From Lumnitzera littorea (lineage: Eukaryota; Streptophyta; Magnoliopsida; Myrtales; Combretaceae): a DNA stretch of 64,000 nucleotides. Numbering within the stretch: position 1 is the stretch's first letter; every line of letters begins with the position of its first letter. Below, one piece after another: positions 1 to 11,548 of the stretch. The stretch is from the NCBI GenBank assembly GCA_024138015.1, contig JAMXBB010000010.1:47668024-47732023 (forward strand), read 5' to 3'. The position numbers were made by a program, and so were the translations under genes. The notes beneath the pieces are model-generated. The model did not search any database. It was not told the origin of the DNA and saw only the letters and a program-made list of their open reading frames with translations.

Positions 1-1033
1 TATGTATGTATTTATGTGTTTGTGAATGGAGATTACCAGGACGTAGCGTATATTTATGCTTGTGTGGCATGTGTATGTTAACCAGTATGTTGCTTTAGGC
101 GTAGGTATGTGTTGTGCTTAACTATATATATGGTGACTTCCCGTGTGTGTATTAAGATGTGTTGACCAGTGTGAGATATAGTCAAGCAAATGAAGGAGTT
201 GTGTGTTGTGTATGCCAAGTGAAGTTAGACAAGTATGTTATTGTATGTGCGGTGAGGGAGTGTGGTGTCAGGTGAATGTATTATAGTGCTGTGGGTGAAG
301 TAATGTGTGTCAGCATGTAGGTGTTAATTGTATGTGGTGATTAGTGTATTGCTTGGTGAGCAATGTGTGTCGATGTGTGGATGTCAAGTGCTGTGGGTGA
401 AGTAGTGTAACGGCGTATGGGTGTTAAGTGAGTGTGACAGGGGATGTGCAACTATGTGTTCAGTTAACTTTGTATAGTATGTGAGTGATTAGGTGAGTTA
501 GGTGTGTGGTAAAGTGTGAGTGAGGGGCATGAGATAGTGAAGATTATGTGGTAGCGGATATTATGCTTGTGACTGGAGTACAAGTTGTGTTTGTGGAGAC
601 TGGGTATTGGGTACTGTGAAAAAAACTTTTTAAACTTCACCGTTGACTTACTATTTATAAACCACTTGATTGAATCTTTTGTATCTTCTTAGATATAGAT
701 TTGATCTCAACAAATCTTAGATATAATTATGAATCCTAAATACAGAAGATACGATTTAGATTCTTTGAAGATTTGACCTAATTTCTTGAAACCTTATTTT
801 GATTAGGGCTTTCTATTTTTCGGGCTTGACTAAAACCAATTTGATTTAACCCAATAACCTACTTAATAAACCTTGAGTCTATTTTAGCCTAATATAAATT
901 AGATAAGAAATCCACTTTATATCGAATTGGATTAAAATGTTTTAATGAAGCTTGATCCTTCAACAACTTAAAATTTAAATTGAATGCACACCATTATACG
1001 ACTCGACTCTGTTTGACTTGACACTTTATTATT

Positions 1034-1070
<37 letters not shown>

Positions 1071-1170
1071 TTCTTTTCTTATTTAATTTTCGTTTTTTTT
1101 TATTATATATTTCTTTAACCTAGCTTAATAAAAATACTAAAATAAAAACAGCAAAAATGAGGTGTTTATA
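1..1170 (-). repeat. 3' LTR of the Tat/Ogre-like element, partial
   Basis: This matches about 12680-13850: the GT-rich block, the stretch on aaatcttagatataattatg, and the end gcaaaaatgaggtgt followed by tata (taca in the other copy). In element orientation the LTR begins TATAAACACC where the other copy has TGTAGACACC, so the terminal TG has become TA. A TTA microsatellite of about 12 units (about 1034-1070) is present here and much shorter in the other copy. The outer part of the LTR is beyond the window. Confidence 0.85.
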
Positions 1171-1183
1171 ACAACCTCTCTTT
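1171..1183 (-). promoter_or_regulatory. polypurine tract (plus-strand primer) of the Tat/Ogre-like element
   Basis: On the minus strand the sequence directly before the 3' LTR reads AAAGAGAGGTTGT, a purine run in the expected place for priming plus-strand DNA synthesis. It fixes the orientation of the element. Confidence 0.6.
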
Positions 1184-1259
1184 GTAGTGAAGTTCGATAG
1201 AGTAAGGATTATTGACTTGAATGATCAGCTAAGCTATGCTTTATTTTGAAGAAGGATAT

Positions 1260-1835
1260 TGACTTGAAAGGTCGATATAAAGAATAAACAGCCTATCTTG
1301 AAAGGATGAGGCAAAGGAATAGGAAGTCCGTCTTAAAAGGACAGCATAAAGGAATAAGAATTCTGTCTTGAAAGGATGGCATAAAGGAATAAAAAGTCCA
1401 TCTTGAAAGGATGGCGCAAAGAAATAAGAGGACCTATCTTAAAAGGATAGGGTTAAGAAATAAGAGGCTTGTTTTGAAAGGATAGGATGGCAAGAAGCCT
1501 ATCTTAGAAGGACAAGGCAAAGGGGACTTATCTTGAAAGGATAGGGCTAAAGATTTAGGATGCTTATCTTGAAAGGATACGGTTAAAGGATTAATAGGGC
1601 CTGCCTTGAAGGGATGGGGCAAAAAGGGTTAAGGGGGTCATCTTGAAAGGATGAGGTAAAACGGGAGCCTTTCTTAAAATGACAGGGCAAAAGATAGGGT
1701 GCCTATCTTGAAGGGATAAGGCAAAAAATAAGGTACCTATCTTGAAAGGATCGGGCAAAGGATTAAAGGTGTCTATCTTGGAAGGATAGGGCTAAAGGAT
1801 TAAGGTGTTTATCTTGGAAGGATAAAGTAAAACCA
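1260..1835. repeat. 35-bp minisatellite in the 3' UTR, about 16 degenerate copies
   Basis: A core of the form tatcttgaaaggatagggc recurs about every 35 bp (near 1293, 1329, 1365, 1399, 1435, 1470, 1501, 1531, 1566, 1601, 1639, 1670, 1703, 1738, 1774 and 1809), linked by A-rich spacers such as aaaggaataag. It lies between the PPT and the INT remnant, i.e. in the 3' UTR. Hypervariable 3' UTR tandem repeats are known in Tat-lineage elements and have been proposed as a source of satellites. The minus-strand ORF across it is a by-product of the repeat. Confidence 0.85.
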
Positions 1836-2426
1836 CCGGGGGTCAATTAACCCAAATATCTTTGAGATTTCAAAAAAAATTTTAATTCCCCTAAATATCT
1901 CTTTTAAGGACTTTTAGGATCATTTTACCTAGGAATGGAGAATTTCGTAAATAACAACTAATTGGCATACCTTATGTTGACTCCCGATATTCACTTATTT
2001 AGATAGCAAAATATCACCAAAGTATTGTGCTTTTTTTTTTTTTGAAATAATATCTTCTTCATTATTGAAAACTTTTTGCTGATGAGTCTTGTATCCGTAC
2101 CGTGCTCATGTATAAGTTTTACTTTTATCGTCGCCAAGTCTCAATTTCCACCTTTCTATGAGTCTTGAAAAATAACTCTCTTTTCGAAAAACTAGATTAA
2201 ATCATTAAGAACATTCGATTTCAATTTATTTGATGACTCAAATTCATTGGTAAGTGTTTTGTATTCATGTGTATGAGGCTAAGAAATACGGTATACAAGG
2301 ATTTATTGGTGAAGTGTTTGTTAGTTGATGTCCATCCGAATTCAAGAGCAGTCATGGATATCAACTTTACTTGTAAATGATGAAAGACTAACCACAAACA
2401 ATTGGAATCTTTATTGAACTCAATTT
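1836..2426. other. non-coding 3' UTR of the Tat/Ogre-like element
   Basis: AT-rich sequence between the minisatellite and the end of INT, with a run of 13 T at about 2031-2043. I see no coding similarity and no separate insertion. Confidence 0.5.
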
Positions 2427-3640
2427 TCATGGATAATACAATTTAACTACATCTAAATTCACAAGTCCCCTCAATTTTGGACCATCCATTTCTGTTAATA
2501 CTAATACACCTCTTGACAATACCCCTTTTACCACATAAGGGCCTTCATCATTTGAAGCAAACTTGCCTTTAGGATTTTTTACATTCAGCAATACTTTCTT
2601 CAACACCAAATCTCCTTCCTTGAAGTACGTCGAGCATACTTTCTTATTAAAGGCTTAGATCATTCGCTGTTGGTAACATTGACCATGACATATTGCTGCA
2701 AGCCTCCTCTCATCTAGGAGGTTCAAATGCTCCATTCATTTCTTCACCCATTTTGCTTCATCAAGTAAAATTTCCGCCAACACTCGAAAAGAAGGTATTT
2801 CTACTTCCATCTGTAGTACTGCTTTAGTTCCATATACCAATGAATAAGGTATTGCACCTGTAGAGGTTCTGACTAAAGTCTTATAAGCCATGAGAGCAAA
2901 GGGAAGCATCTTATGCCAATCTCTATAAGTGATCACCATCTTCTCAATGATTCTCTTGATGTTCTTATTAGCAGCTTCAATTGCCTCATTCATCTGAGGT
3001 CGATACAAAGGCGAGTTTCTATGATTGATCTTAAACTGGTTTCATACTTTAGCCATCAACTTGTTGTTCAAATTTGACCTATTGTCTATAATAATAAGCT
3101 TGGGTGCACTGTATCTTGCAATGATATCTCTTTTTGGAAATCTGACTACCACTCCTTTAGTCATTGTAGCATATGATGCTGCTTCCACTCATTTGGTAAA
3201 ATAATCAATCGCAACTAGAATAAATCTGTGCTTATTCGAAGCCGTTGGTGAAATTAGATTGATTATATCCATCCTTTACATTGAGAAAGGCTAAGGAGCC
3301 ATCAACACATGTGATTCTTGGGGAGAAGTTTTGATTTTATTAGCATATACCTGACACAAGTGATAATGCCTTACATACTTGATATAGTTTGATTCCATTG
3401 TCATCCAAAAATAACCTATCCTCATGATTTTTCTAGCCAACATGTATCCATTCATGTGAGGACTATAGATTCCTTCATGCACTTCTTTAATTAATTCCTT
3501 GGCTTCTTCTTCATCAATACACCTTAACAACGTTATATCAGGTGATCTTTTGTACAATGATGCTCCACCTAACAAAAAATGAATAGCCAATCTCCTTAAG
3601 GCTTTTTTGTCTTTTCTATTAGCTTCTTTAGGGAACTAAC
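2427..3640 (-). pseudogene. integrase remnant, Tat/Ogre-like element
   Basis: Three minus-strand blocks in order. At 3590-3291 is the zinc-binding N-terminus: EVHEGIYSPHMNGYMLARK then YVRHYHLCQVYANK, where the usual CHKC reads HYHLC, so one zinc Cys has become Tyr. At 3008-2736 is the end of the catalytic core, with EAANKNIKRIIEKM followed by the STGAIPYSLVYGTKAV type of motif. At 2609-2427 is the C-terminal part with GPYVVKGVLSRGVLVLTEMDG. The blocks are separated by frameshifts and stops, and the section between 3290 and 3010 is readable only in pieces. Integrase would insert the cDNA into the host chromosome; this copy cannot make it. Assignment is by family resemblance of residue patterns. 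Confidence 0.8.
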
Positions 3641-4438
3641 CCGTTTGAAGTAACATTTTGATATCATAATACCAAGGCTTCTTTTGTTGTTTCTCTTCAA
3701 CGGTTAAATAAAAAGCCAGTCTTTCCTCTACCTCAATCTTCATGGCTGAATTTCTACGACTTTCACCATCGATGCTAATGTGGTTAATGTATCGGTAAAT
3801 TAATAATGGTTTCTTGGAATATAAGTGAATGAAATTTCTTGGAATCTTTTAATCAACCTTCCTAAATGCTCATGATAAGGTATCAACTTCTCATCTTTCA
3901 TCTTATATTCTCCTAGGATCTAGAGAATTATAAGGGAGGAATCTCTGTATACTTCAAGCCTTTGTATTCCCATGTCTAGTGCCATTTTAAGCCCCAAAAT
4001 GTGGGCCTCATATTCTGTTATGTGGTTTGTATATGGAAATGCTAACCTCACTGCCACAGGGAAATGATTACCCTTAGGTGATACCAGTACTGCTTCTATC
4101 TCACATCTAAACACATTAGCTGCTCCATTAAAATCCATTCTCCATTCCGATTTCTCACCACTTAGTTCATTTGCCATAATCACATTTTCATTAGGAAACT
4201 AAGCTTTCGAACCATCATCTTCATCTTTTAGTAGGTATTTTGCTAATTGATTGGCCATTGCCCGCCCTTTGATTGAACTCTGACTTATGTACTTGATATC
4301 AAACTTAGAGAGCTACATTTGCCACTTTGAGATTCTCTTAATCAATGCCGGTTTTTCTAATAAATATCTCAATGGGTCATGTTTTGTCGACAATTCCACT
4401 AAATAATAAAGAGTATATTACCTAAGCCTGTACATCAC
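3641..4438 (-). pseudogene. additional (archaeal-type) RNase H domain remnant
   Basis: The open part, 4183-3920, reads WRMDFNGAANVFRCEIEAVL, then YEAHILGLKMALDMGIQRLEV and YRDSSLII. This is the DFDGA...GIGAVL...EYEA...GDS pattern of an RNase H fold. It lies downstream of the usual RT-linked RNase H (4717-4439) and before INT, so the element carries two RNase H modules. A second, archaeal-like RNase H is known from plant Tat elements. Here the first Asp motif reads DFNGA, and GDS has become RDS. Flanking sequence at 3641-3919 and 4184-4438 continues the reading with stops. Confidence 0.7.
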
Positions 4439-5300
4439 TCATATTAGGGCGCAACACATTCTTTCCACCTCTGAGAATTTTGTGTTTGCCTTTGTGAACT
4501 TCTTGCTTAAGTAATATATAGGATACTCTTTTTTGCTTGTTTCATCTTTTTGCCCTAACATACATCCCATCAATTCAGGAAGGATTATCAAATAAAGAAT
4601 TAATGGCCATCTTGGTATAGGAGTCACCAGTACTGGTAGGTTCATGAGATAGTCCTTGATTTTAGCAAATGATTGCTCACACTCTCCGTCCCATTCTATC
4701 GTTGCATTCTTTATCATGAGTTTGAATAATGGCTTGCATTTATTGGTTACTTATGATACAAACTAAGCAATGTTATTCAACCTCCCCAACAGTCCCCATA
4801 CTTCTTTTACAGTCTTCGATATAGGCATGTTTATGATTACCTTGACTTTGTCTGCATCCACCTCGGTTCTTTTTCTACTTACTACAAAACCTAACAATTT
4901 GCTTAAGCCTACTCTAAAAGTGCACTTTTTCAGATTCAACTTCAATTAAAACTTCCTTAACTACTTAAACAGTTTTTGCAAAACATTAACATGATTCTCA
5001 CCCTTCTTGGATTTGGCAATCATATCATTTACATAAACTTCGATTTCCTGATGCATCATGTCATAAAATAAGGCAACCATTGCATGTTGATAAGTTGCCC
5101 CGGTGTTCTTCAAGCTGAAAGGCATCACGGAATGACAAAACGTTCCCCAAGTGATAACGAAGGTGGTTTTGATTTTATTTTCTTCTGCCATCTTGATCTA
5201 ATTATATTATGAGAAACCATCATTATTCTTCGGTTTAATATCTTCTCTTATCGGCAACTTGTAAACTACAATTAATGAATCTAAACTGGGCATGTCTTCA
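4439..5300 (-). pseudogene. reverse transcriptase and RNase H remnant, internally deleted
   Basis: Reading leftward, 5191-4961 holds KTTFVITWGTFCHSVMPF and then EVYVNDMIAKSKKG: the catalytic YVDD has become YVND. 4945-4763 holds LNLKKCTFRVGLSKLLGFVV, and 4717-4439 the linked RNase H region with ILYLIILPELMGCMLGQKDE and YYLSKKFTKA. Just upstream (about 5285-5200) the frame passes from KLPIREDIKPK straight to NNDGFS, which skips roughly 90 codons that normally hold the first RT blocks. The enzyme would copy element RNA into DNA; this one lacks both an intact active site and the fingers region. Confidence 0.85.
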
Positions 5301-6960
5301 TAAGATCAAGTGAATATGTCCAAGTATTCCAATAACAAACATGACAACTCTTGTTCCTGATTATCTGATAGATTATTGCCAATTTTCAAGTTTCGTGTAT
5401 TCTCTTCTATCCCCAAATTAATCACAACTACTGGTTCATCAACAATCACTTTCCCTTGTTTAAATCGACGCCAACTCTCTTGAATTTCGCTTAAAGTTTC
5501 AATATCATCTCTGACGTTTGACCCAGTAAGACCGAAGGTGATATTGGTACTTTCATCGTTTACAGGCGTAAGATATCCATTATGTTCATCATTTTTATTG
5601 GATCTAAAGAATAAAGGAAAAGGTGAAAGCATAACAAGCAAATAACTAAGAATTGAAAGAAAGAAAGAAACTAATTTTATTGAATGAATTTCAAATTGTC
5701 TGAAAGAAAAGGGCCTAACTAATCGAACTAATTATTGAAATCAAATGCTCCTAATTAATCTAATATTGCTTTTCTAAAGAGACCTATTAACAAGAACGGA
5801 AAACCAGTTGCACAAGGAAACTGGGATGCCGAATCTTTCTTCGCATCTAGACTAATGCTGCATTGTTGAGCTAATGCCTAGGATAAATTGGCCACTTCGA
5901 GTTCTTGAGCATAAGTTGGTACTAAGAATGTCTAACAGATGTCTGGAAATTCATACAAGCATGGTACAGCTGATCTCCTCTCTTCCCTATGGTTTTGTCC
6001 TTCATTTCTTGGATTTCTTCTTTAGTAGGCTTATATTTGAGCCCGAACGTTCAAATCTACTACTTAGGTTATTCCAAGTGACCCCGTGCCCCTTACCTTG
6101 ACACTTCAATATTGCTAACCTAAAAAAAAAATATTCAATCCTAGTTCCTCCAATTCTTTAGTCCTGATATACGAAATAGCCATCTTTTTGTAAATCTCGT
6201 AATCTTACTACCTAAGAATAGTGACTAGCTTCCTATTAGTTATGAATTTCACTTTCTGATATAGACTAGATGGAATGGTCCTTACTGAGTGAATCTACGA
6301 TTTCCCTAATAAAAGATTGAAAGTTTGAGATATATTTAGGACTTGAAATGGAATAGTGAACATCAGTGGATCGATCACAACTTGCAGCCTAATTTCTTTA
6401 AGTATCTCCCTCTTTGATCCATCAAAAGCCCTTACTGAAATCAAGTTGGCTTTATCTCAATTGTATCTATTCCAAGCAAATTCAGTGTCACCAATAGATA
6501 TACATTTAGTAAGGACCCATTATCAATTAGTACCCGAGCAACCACTTTCCCTACATACTTGACCATTATGAAAAGGTGCTTTATGTGTTGGTCTCCTTCT
6601 TTACCTAGCTCATTCGGTGAAAATGAAATCTAATCCATTACAAATATTGAATTAACCACCAATCCCATCTTTTCAGTAGAAATCTCTTCAAGTACTTTGA
6701 CATCTTTCAGAATTTTGATTAAAGCTTCTCAGTGGGTATCTGATGATAATAGTAAGCCTATTAAGAAAATTTAGGTTGGTACCTTGGCTAACTGATCCAT
6801 AATCTTGTACTCATTAGCTTTCATTATCTTTTTGGTAACATTCTGATCTTTCTCATCCGTATCTTCAAAGTTCTTTTGAGAAGCCTCTTCTACAGTAGTC
6901 TTCTTCTTAGCCTCTTCATTTTAGAGCTATTAGGACATTAAAAGCTATTTTCTTGGGCTT
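5301..6960 (-). pseudogene. protease and PR-RT linker remnant, Tat/Ogre-like element
   Basis: The minus strand around 6560-6450 reads VLIDNGSLLNVY, the D-N-G-S form of the aspartic protease active site seen in this lineage. It is followed by AFDGSKREILKEIRLQV (about 6440-6385) and, after a frame change, a LLLGK-type motif near 6310. Upstream, at about 6790-6720, is IFLIGLLLSSDTH, which resembles the conserved stretch before the protease in Tat elements. Downstream, 5641-5306 is open for 111 codons with EEKxxxL-type acidic linker ending LLLEYLDIF, the usual lead-in to RT. Several stops interrupt the whole. Confidence 0.7.
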
Positions 6961-8886
6961 TCACAATTCTATAACCTTCTCAATCTTCCCGTAGTACTCA
7001 AAAACCAAAGGTTTAGGCCCACCTCCAATCATTTCAGTCATCTCAGTTGTCTTCTTGGCTCCTACAATAAGCTTGTGTTCTTCCTCTAATTTGGAACCCC
7101 ATCCAATGGGTGGTTCATCATCATATATTGTGGGTGAATTGGTTTAATCAACCAAATACTCAAATTTTCCTAACGGGGCTCTCAAGGTGTTGATTGTCAA
7201 ATCTTCGGCTTCATACCTTTCTCTCAGCTCCTTTTAAGTACATCTCTTTCATGGTTTTGGAACCATCATAGCCATAATGTCAGCTTTCTTTATCTTCCCA
7301 TCCTTTAGCAATTGATATATTGTTGGTCTAGTCTGGGTTCTGTCTTTGAGATTCATATTTTGTAAGTATCCGGCCTACCTCAAATTCGAAGCTACCTCTT
7401 CAATAGTGATGGGGAGACCATCTAAATCAATTTCTAGTTCAGATAATTCAGTGATGATCATGTTGATTGAGTATCTATGATTCGGTAGAGGATTGTTACC
7501 TACGTTGGGAGTAAGAGTCTAAATGAAGTCTAATTGAACCAACTTAGCATCAATAAGATCCTAAATCTTATGTTTAAGTCTCTAACACTAGTTCGTAGAA
7601 TGCTCCACTTGCCTCAAATGATAATTGCAATGGAGCTTTGGGTTGTAGTCTCTTGGTCTTTGTCCTTCCTTTAGTATTTTAAACGTTAAGAGATTCTCTT
7701 TCCTTAGTCGTATAAGACCCTGGCTTAGAGGAATGGGGATATGAGTAAATTTTCTCCTTTGTGGGCAGTTATTCTGATTTGGATTTAGTGGGGGATTAGA
7801 TCATCTTGCCATGGCTACCGGGGTTGCAGGTTTGATAAGGTTGCTAGTATTGACAACGCTTATAGTAGCTTCTTAGGCCTTGTTGGAAAATCTCACAAGA
7901 GGCATCTTCTTCTCAACTACTTTAGGATTGGGAAGCCTTCTAGTAGCAATAGCTTCATCAATTTGACACCCTAAGGCTACAATCTCTACAAAGTTAGAGG
8001 CAGGGTGACCTATTAGATGTTGGTAGTATGGGCTTCCAAGATTATCGATAAAGGCAAAAGTTAGATCCTTGTTTATTAAGGGTAGAGTCACTCTAGTTAC
8101 CATGCCCTTCCATCTTTGAGCGTACTCCTTAAAGATTTCATTAGCCTTCTTTCATAGATAATTCAAATCCTACATGGATGGGGCCATCTCGATATTGAAC
8201 TTATATTGGTTGTAGAAAGCCCGAGCTAACTTATCCCTTATATATCTCATTCAAGTCCAGTTAGGCATATCAAGTTAAAGCGGGCCCGGTCAAGTTATCT
8301 TGAAAGGTTTGGACCATCATCTTGCTATACTTCGTGTATTTTCCCATCTTTCTGATATACAGCCTAGTGTAAAGTTTTGAGCAGCCAGTCCCATCATATT
8401 TCTTGAATTCTAGAATTTTAAAATTTTCTAAGAAATCATCATCTTCGTATGTTGGCAAATTGATCGTTCCCTTCTGCTTAAGCTCGTTAACCATTTCGAG
8501 GGTTTTCATCTTCTCAGTCAACTTCTGCATAAACTTCCTTTCCATCTTTTGATGTTTTCCTCAATCTCCTTCCTCCATGTCTCAGCATTGTTGATTGATT
8601 CTACATCTTCTAATTCAATGGGAGGGGTCACTTTTACATTTCGATTCGGGTTGACTTAAGATGCCTACCTATCATTAAGAATTCCAATAGCCAAAGTAAG
8701 AGCTTGAATTTGTTTGGCCATCTTATTAATGTTTTCTTCCAAGATTGCGACTCTCTGATCGGGCTTAGTTTGACTGACGTTTTCAGTACCTTGAGTTGAC
8801 GTTCTTGCCTTAGAACGAGAGAATATTAGGTTTCTAATTGAGTCTGCTCGCTTAGGCGCTATCTTTAAAATCCTACAAAAACCCAA
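6961..8886 (-). pseudogene. gag remnant, Tat/Ogre-like element
   Basis: A likely start at 8886 (MGFCRILKIAPKRADSIRN) is followed by a short helical stretch, VAILEENINKMAKQIQAL. 8545-8270 has the capsid-like FKILEFKKYDGTGCSKLYTR then MVQTFQDNLTGPAL, the conserved gag pattern of Tat elements. 8103-7873 continues with FAFIDNLGSPYYQHLIGH and the NFVEIVALG motif. Beyond about 7870 the frame becomes fragmentary. Gag would form the particle that packages element RNA. Frameshifts separate all blocks. Confidence 0.75.
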
Positions 8887-9159
8887 GTTTTAGAAATTTT
8901 CATGAACTAAAAATCCTTATTGTTTGTTTTTTTTTTTTTTTGTTTTTTGTTATGTTGATTGGTCATTTTCTATTTTTTTTTAAAAAGGCAACTAAAAAAA
9001 TGAGCAAAAGACTGCATAATCAATAAAGGTTTTCATTTAATAAAGCTGCAAATTTATTAATAATCATAAAATCAAACCTATACAACGGACTAAAAGGAAA
9101 AGAAATAAACTCCTAACTAATCTTTCTAAAACAAAAAATCAAATCCTATATCTATAAGA
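8887..9159. other. spacer between upstream ORF and gag
   Basis: No coding similarity. It contains a T-rich run at 8926-8946 and A-rich sequence, and separates the extra ORF from gag as in Ogre elements. Confidence 0.45.
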
Positions 9160-10657
9160 GCTGACGGATTTAGCTAGGATATGCTTCATTGACTTCTCTC
9201 ATCAGCTTTCGGACTGTAACACCTCTTTCTTGAATCTTAATTGTCAAGAATTGATTTTCTTCCAACAATCTCCCATTCTCCATCTTTAATTCTTCAATGA
9301 TTCTTTTGCATTTTTGGAACTGGGCTTTAACTCTAGCTCATATGGTGTCTTAGTAGGCCTACTCAGTAGGTGAAAGGTATTCTAGCTCTAGCTTTTGTCT
9401 GAATACGTTTGGAGCTTTATACCATATCTTTCCAATCTTCGCTAACTAATCATAGATAAACTGCTTGATAGCCCGATATTCTCTGACTTTTCCCCTCAAA
9501 GTTCCCACGTTGACTATCTTCTTGACTTCTCTCCATTCCCACAACTTCACGAGTTCTACTAGTTGTTGAATCAAAGCAACGATGGGTAAACAAGGATCTT
9601 GATAATTCAATGTAACATCTTCTTAGGAATCTCTGTATGCTATCTCTTGAAGGGGACCCAGCTGCTTGGTGACATAAGCAAGGAAATACCTTGTACAACC
9701 CGTAATATCCATAAGAGGGACCCCTGCAAAATTGATGCACCCTAAGATGGCTTAAGTGCAATTGCTCCACTTAGTTGTCTACATAAAATCTACTAGCTGC
9801 ATCTTGCTTATGACCGATACCCATCCTTTAAACTAAGCTTCTTCTAGTACCTTAAGGTGACTGGTAAAGTTGTCTATTAGATTCATGTTTTTAGTTAGGG
9901 ACACTCTGAGAAGATTCCCTCCATACCCTTATGTGTGACTGAGAAACCACACAATAAGGATTGTAGGGTTAGTCGTGAAGAACACATGCTCCTGCTTCCT
10001 TAAGTAGGTAAGTGTCCTAAATTACTCTGCCAATAACGCCGTAGGATTTACCAACTAAGAATTAGGTTATTAGTTCGGTTACCCTATAATGGACATGATC
10101 ATATCTGACGAGAAACAGTACTGTCCTGAATACTGCTACGATGAAGGCGTTTACCCTCTTTTCAGCCCATGATTCACATATTTGACAATATCTCTTATAA
10201 GCATCTAGGCTTGAAAACCATTCCACTAGCCTTAAGATGTTGAGACATTTCTTACCCTCTAAAAATAAGAATGATGTTAGGGCTATCTTTTTGACTCCCT
10301 ATGAAGTCATGAAGGCTTTCTCAAGCTAGACTCTGAGATTTGGGACGGTTATGCCTACTTCGAGAGGTGGAGCACTAAGTAATTGCGAGTATTCTTCTAA
10401 AGTGGGCATCAACACATGTGAGCCGAACTTAAAGTTGTAGATTTTGGATCCTAATAATGGATAAGGACTTGAATTAGAGGCTAGTAGAGCTAAGCTTGCA
10501 TGAAGGATATGATCGGCCTAATCTTTTCGTGAATGTGATCTTGCTTGGTGGGTAGAAGTTGATTTAACCAATCTTTTAGGATAGCTTCGGGGAAAGAGTA
10601 CTGATCTAACTGGACCTTATGGATGAGCTTAGGATTGACACTATCTCGACTTTCCAT
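9160..10657 (-). pseudogene. extra ORF upstream of gag (Ogre ORF1-like)
   Basis: From an ATG at 10657 the minus strand reads MESRDSVNPKLIHKVQLDQ. With scattered in-frame stops it continues through YNFKFGSHVLMPTLEEYSQL and LLSAPPLEVGI to a helical C-terminus (KCKRIIEELKMENGRLLEEN, then VRKLMREVNEAYPS) ending near 9160. The FGSHVLMPTLEEYSQLL pattern resembles the plant-specific domain often called DUF7745, found in Ogre ORF1 and in some host-annotated genes. Position (after the 5' UTR, before gag) and size, about 490 codons with stops read through, fit Ogre ORF1, whose function is unknown. The largest open block is 9770-9450 in another frame and is probably a shadow. The family name rests on recalled motif patterns. 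Confidence 0.6.
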
Positions 10658-11531
10658 ATCTATGTTACATAAAACATGAAATGATGCAATTATTTACAAT
10701 AAGACCACTAAATTTACAAAAAGTTGTATATGATGTTAATAATTTTGCAGCTTCTTCAATTTTCAATTTTTTTTTAAATTTTGCAACCTTTTACTCACCA
10801 AGAGATAATAAAAATAAAACACATATAATATAAGAAATAAAAATAATCACATAGAAATAAGCATTAGCAAGAAAAAAATAAAATAAAATATTGAAAAGAA
10901 TGCAGTGTGCTACACACGCATGTAATGCAATAGGGGTTAGTAATTAATAAATTATAGAATTATTATGAACCTGCAATCGAAGAGTACCCTTATATATAAG
11001 TAGATCCAAAATAAGATTTAAAAAGAAATGAAGCTCGTGAATACTTACATATGAGGGTCACTGATTTTTAATTTCCCCTTTATTTTGAAAAAGAATGATG
11101 AACTGATGGTAGATTAATAAGGGTTTTCCTATAATTTAAAAATGACTACCCCTTTTTCAAAAAGAATGATGTAAGAGGGTAGGGTCTATGGGTCACAAGC
11201 TTTCTAATTTCAAGGATTTCTAGAGAAAAACCTAGTGAGTCACATCGAAGCCTGAGTTGGCTCGCTTACCATTACCAAGTGGGGGTAAAGACAGGGTTTC
11301 ACAATTGCGGCCAATTCTAATCTGACCTAAGTCCAACCACATCTAAACATACAAATGATTGTTAGTAAATAAAACCTCCTAAATCCCCAATATGGGCCCA
11401 TTGGGGCAAGTTTTTTCTTAAAGCCTACATCACTAAAACCTAGTCAGTACAACTATATTACAATAAATGAAAAATACTACAAAAAGCTTATCAATTAATT
11501 TTTAATTTTTACATAGTTAACTTACTAGCGT
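10658..11531. other. 5' untranslated leader of the Tat/Ogre-like element
   Basis: A/T-rich non-coding sequence between the PBS and the upstream ORF, with no recognisable gene. A short G-rich stretch (aagtgggggtaaagacaggg) lies at about 11278-11297. Confidence 0.45.
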
Positions 11532-11548
11532 CTTTAGTGAAGTTGCCA
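11532..11548 (-). promoter_or_regulatory. primer binding site for tRNA-Arg (decayed)
   Basis: The plus strand reads ctttagtgaagttgcca, against the plant tRNA-Arg(ACG) 3' end CCCCAGTGGAGTCGCCA. 12 of 17 positions match and all five mismatches are transitions (four C to T, one G to A). It lies directly at the inner edge of the right LTR, where minus-strand DNA synthesis would start. tRNA-Arg is the primer used by Ogre-type elements. Confidence 0.7.

Noticed and set aside
1434..1622. Minus-strand ORF with repeated LSFQDK-like residues
   Set aside because: It is a by-product of the 35-bp minisatellite.
9450..9770. 106-codon minus-strand open frame
   Set aside because: It lies in a different frame from the upstream ORF, which shows the family-like pattern through the same segment; a shadow.
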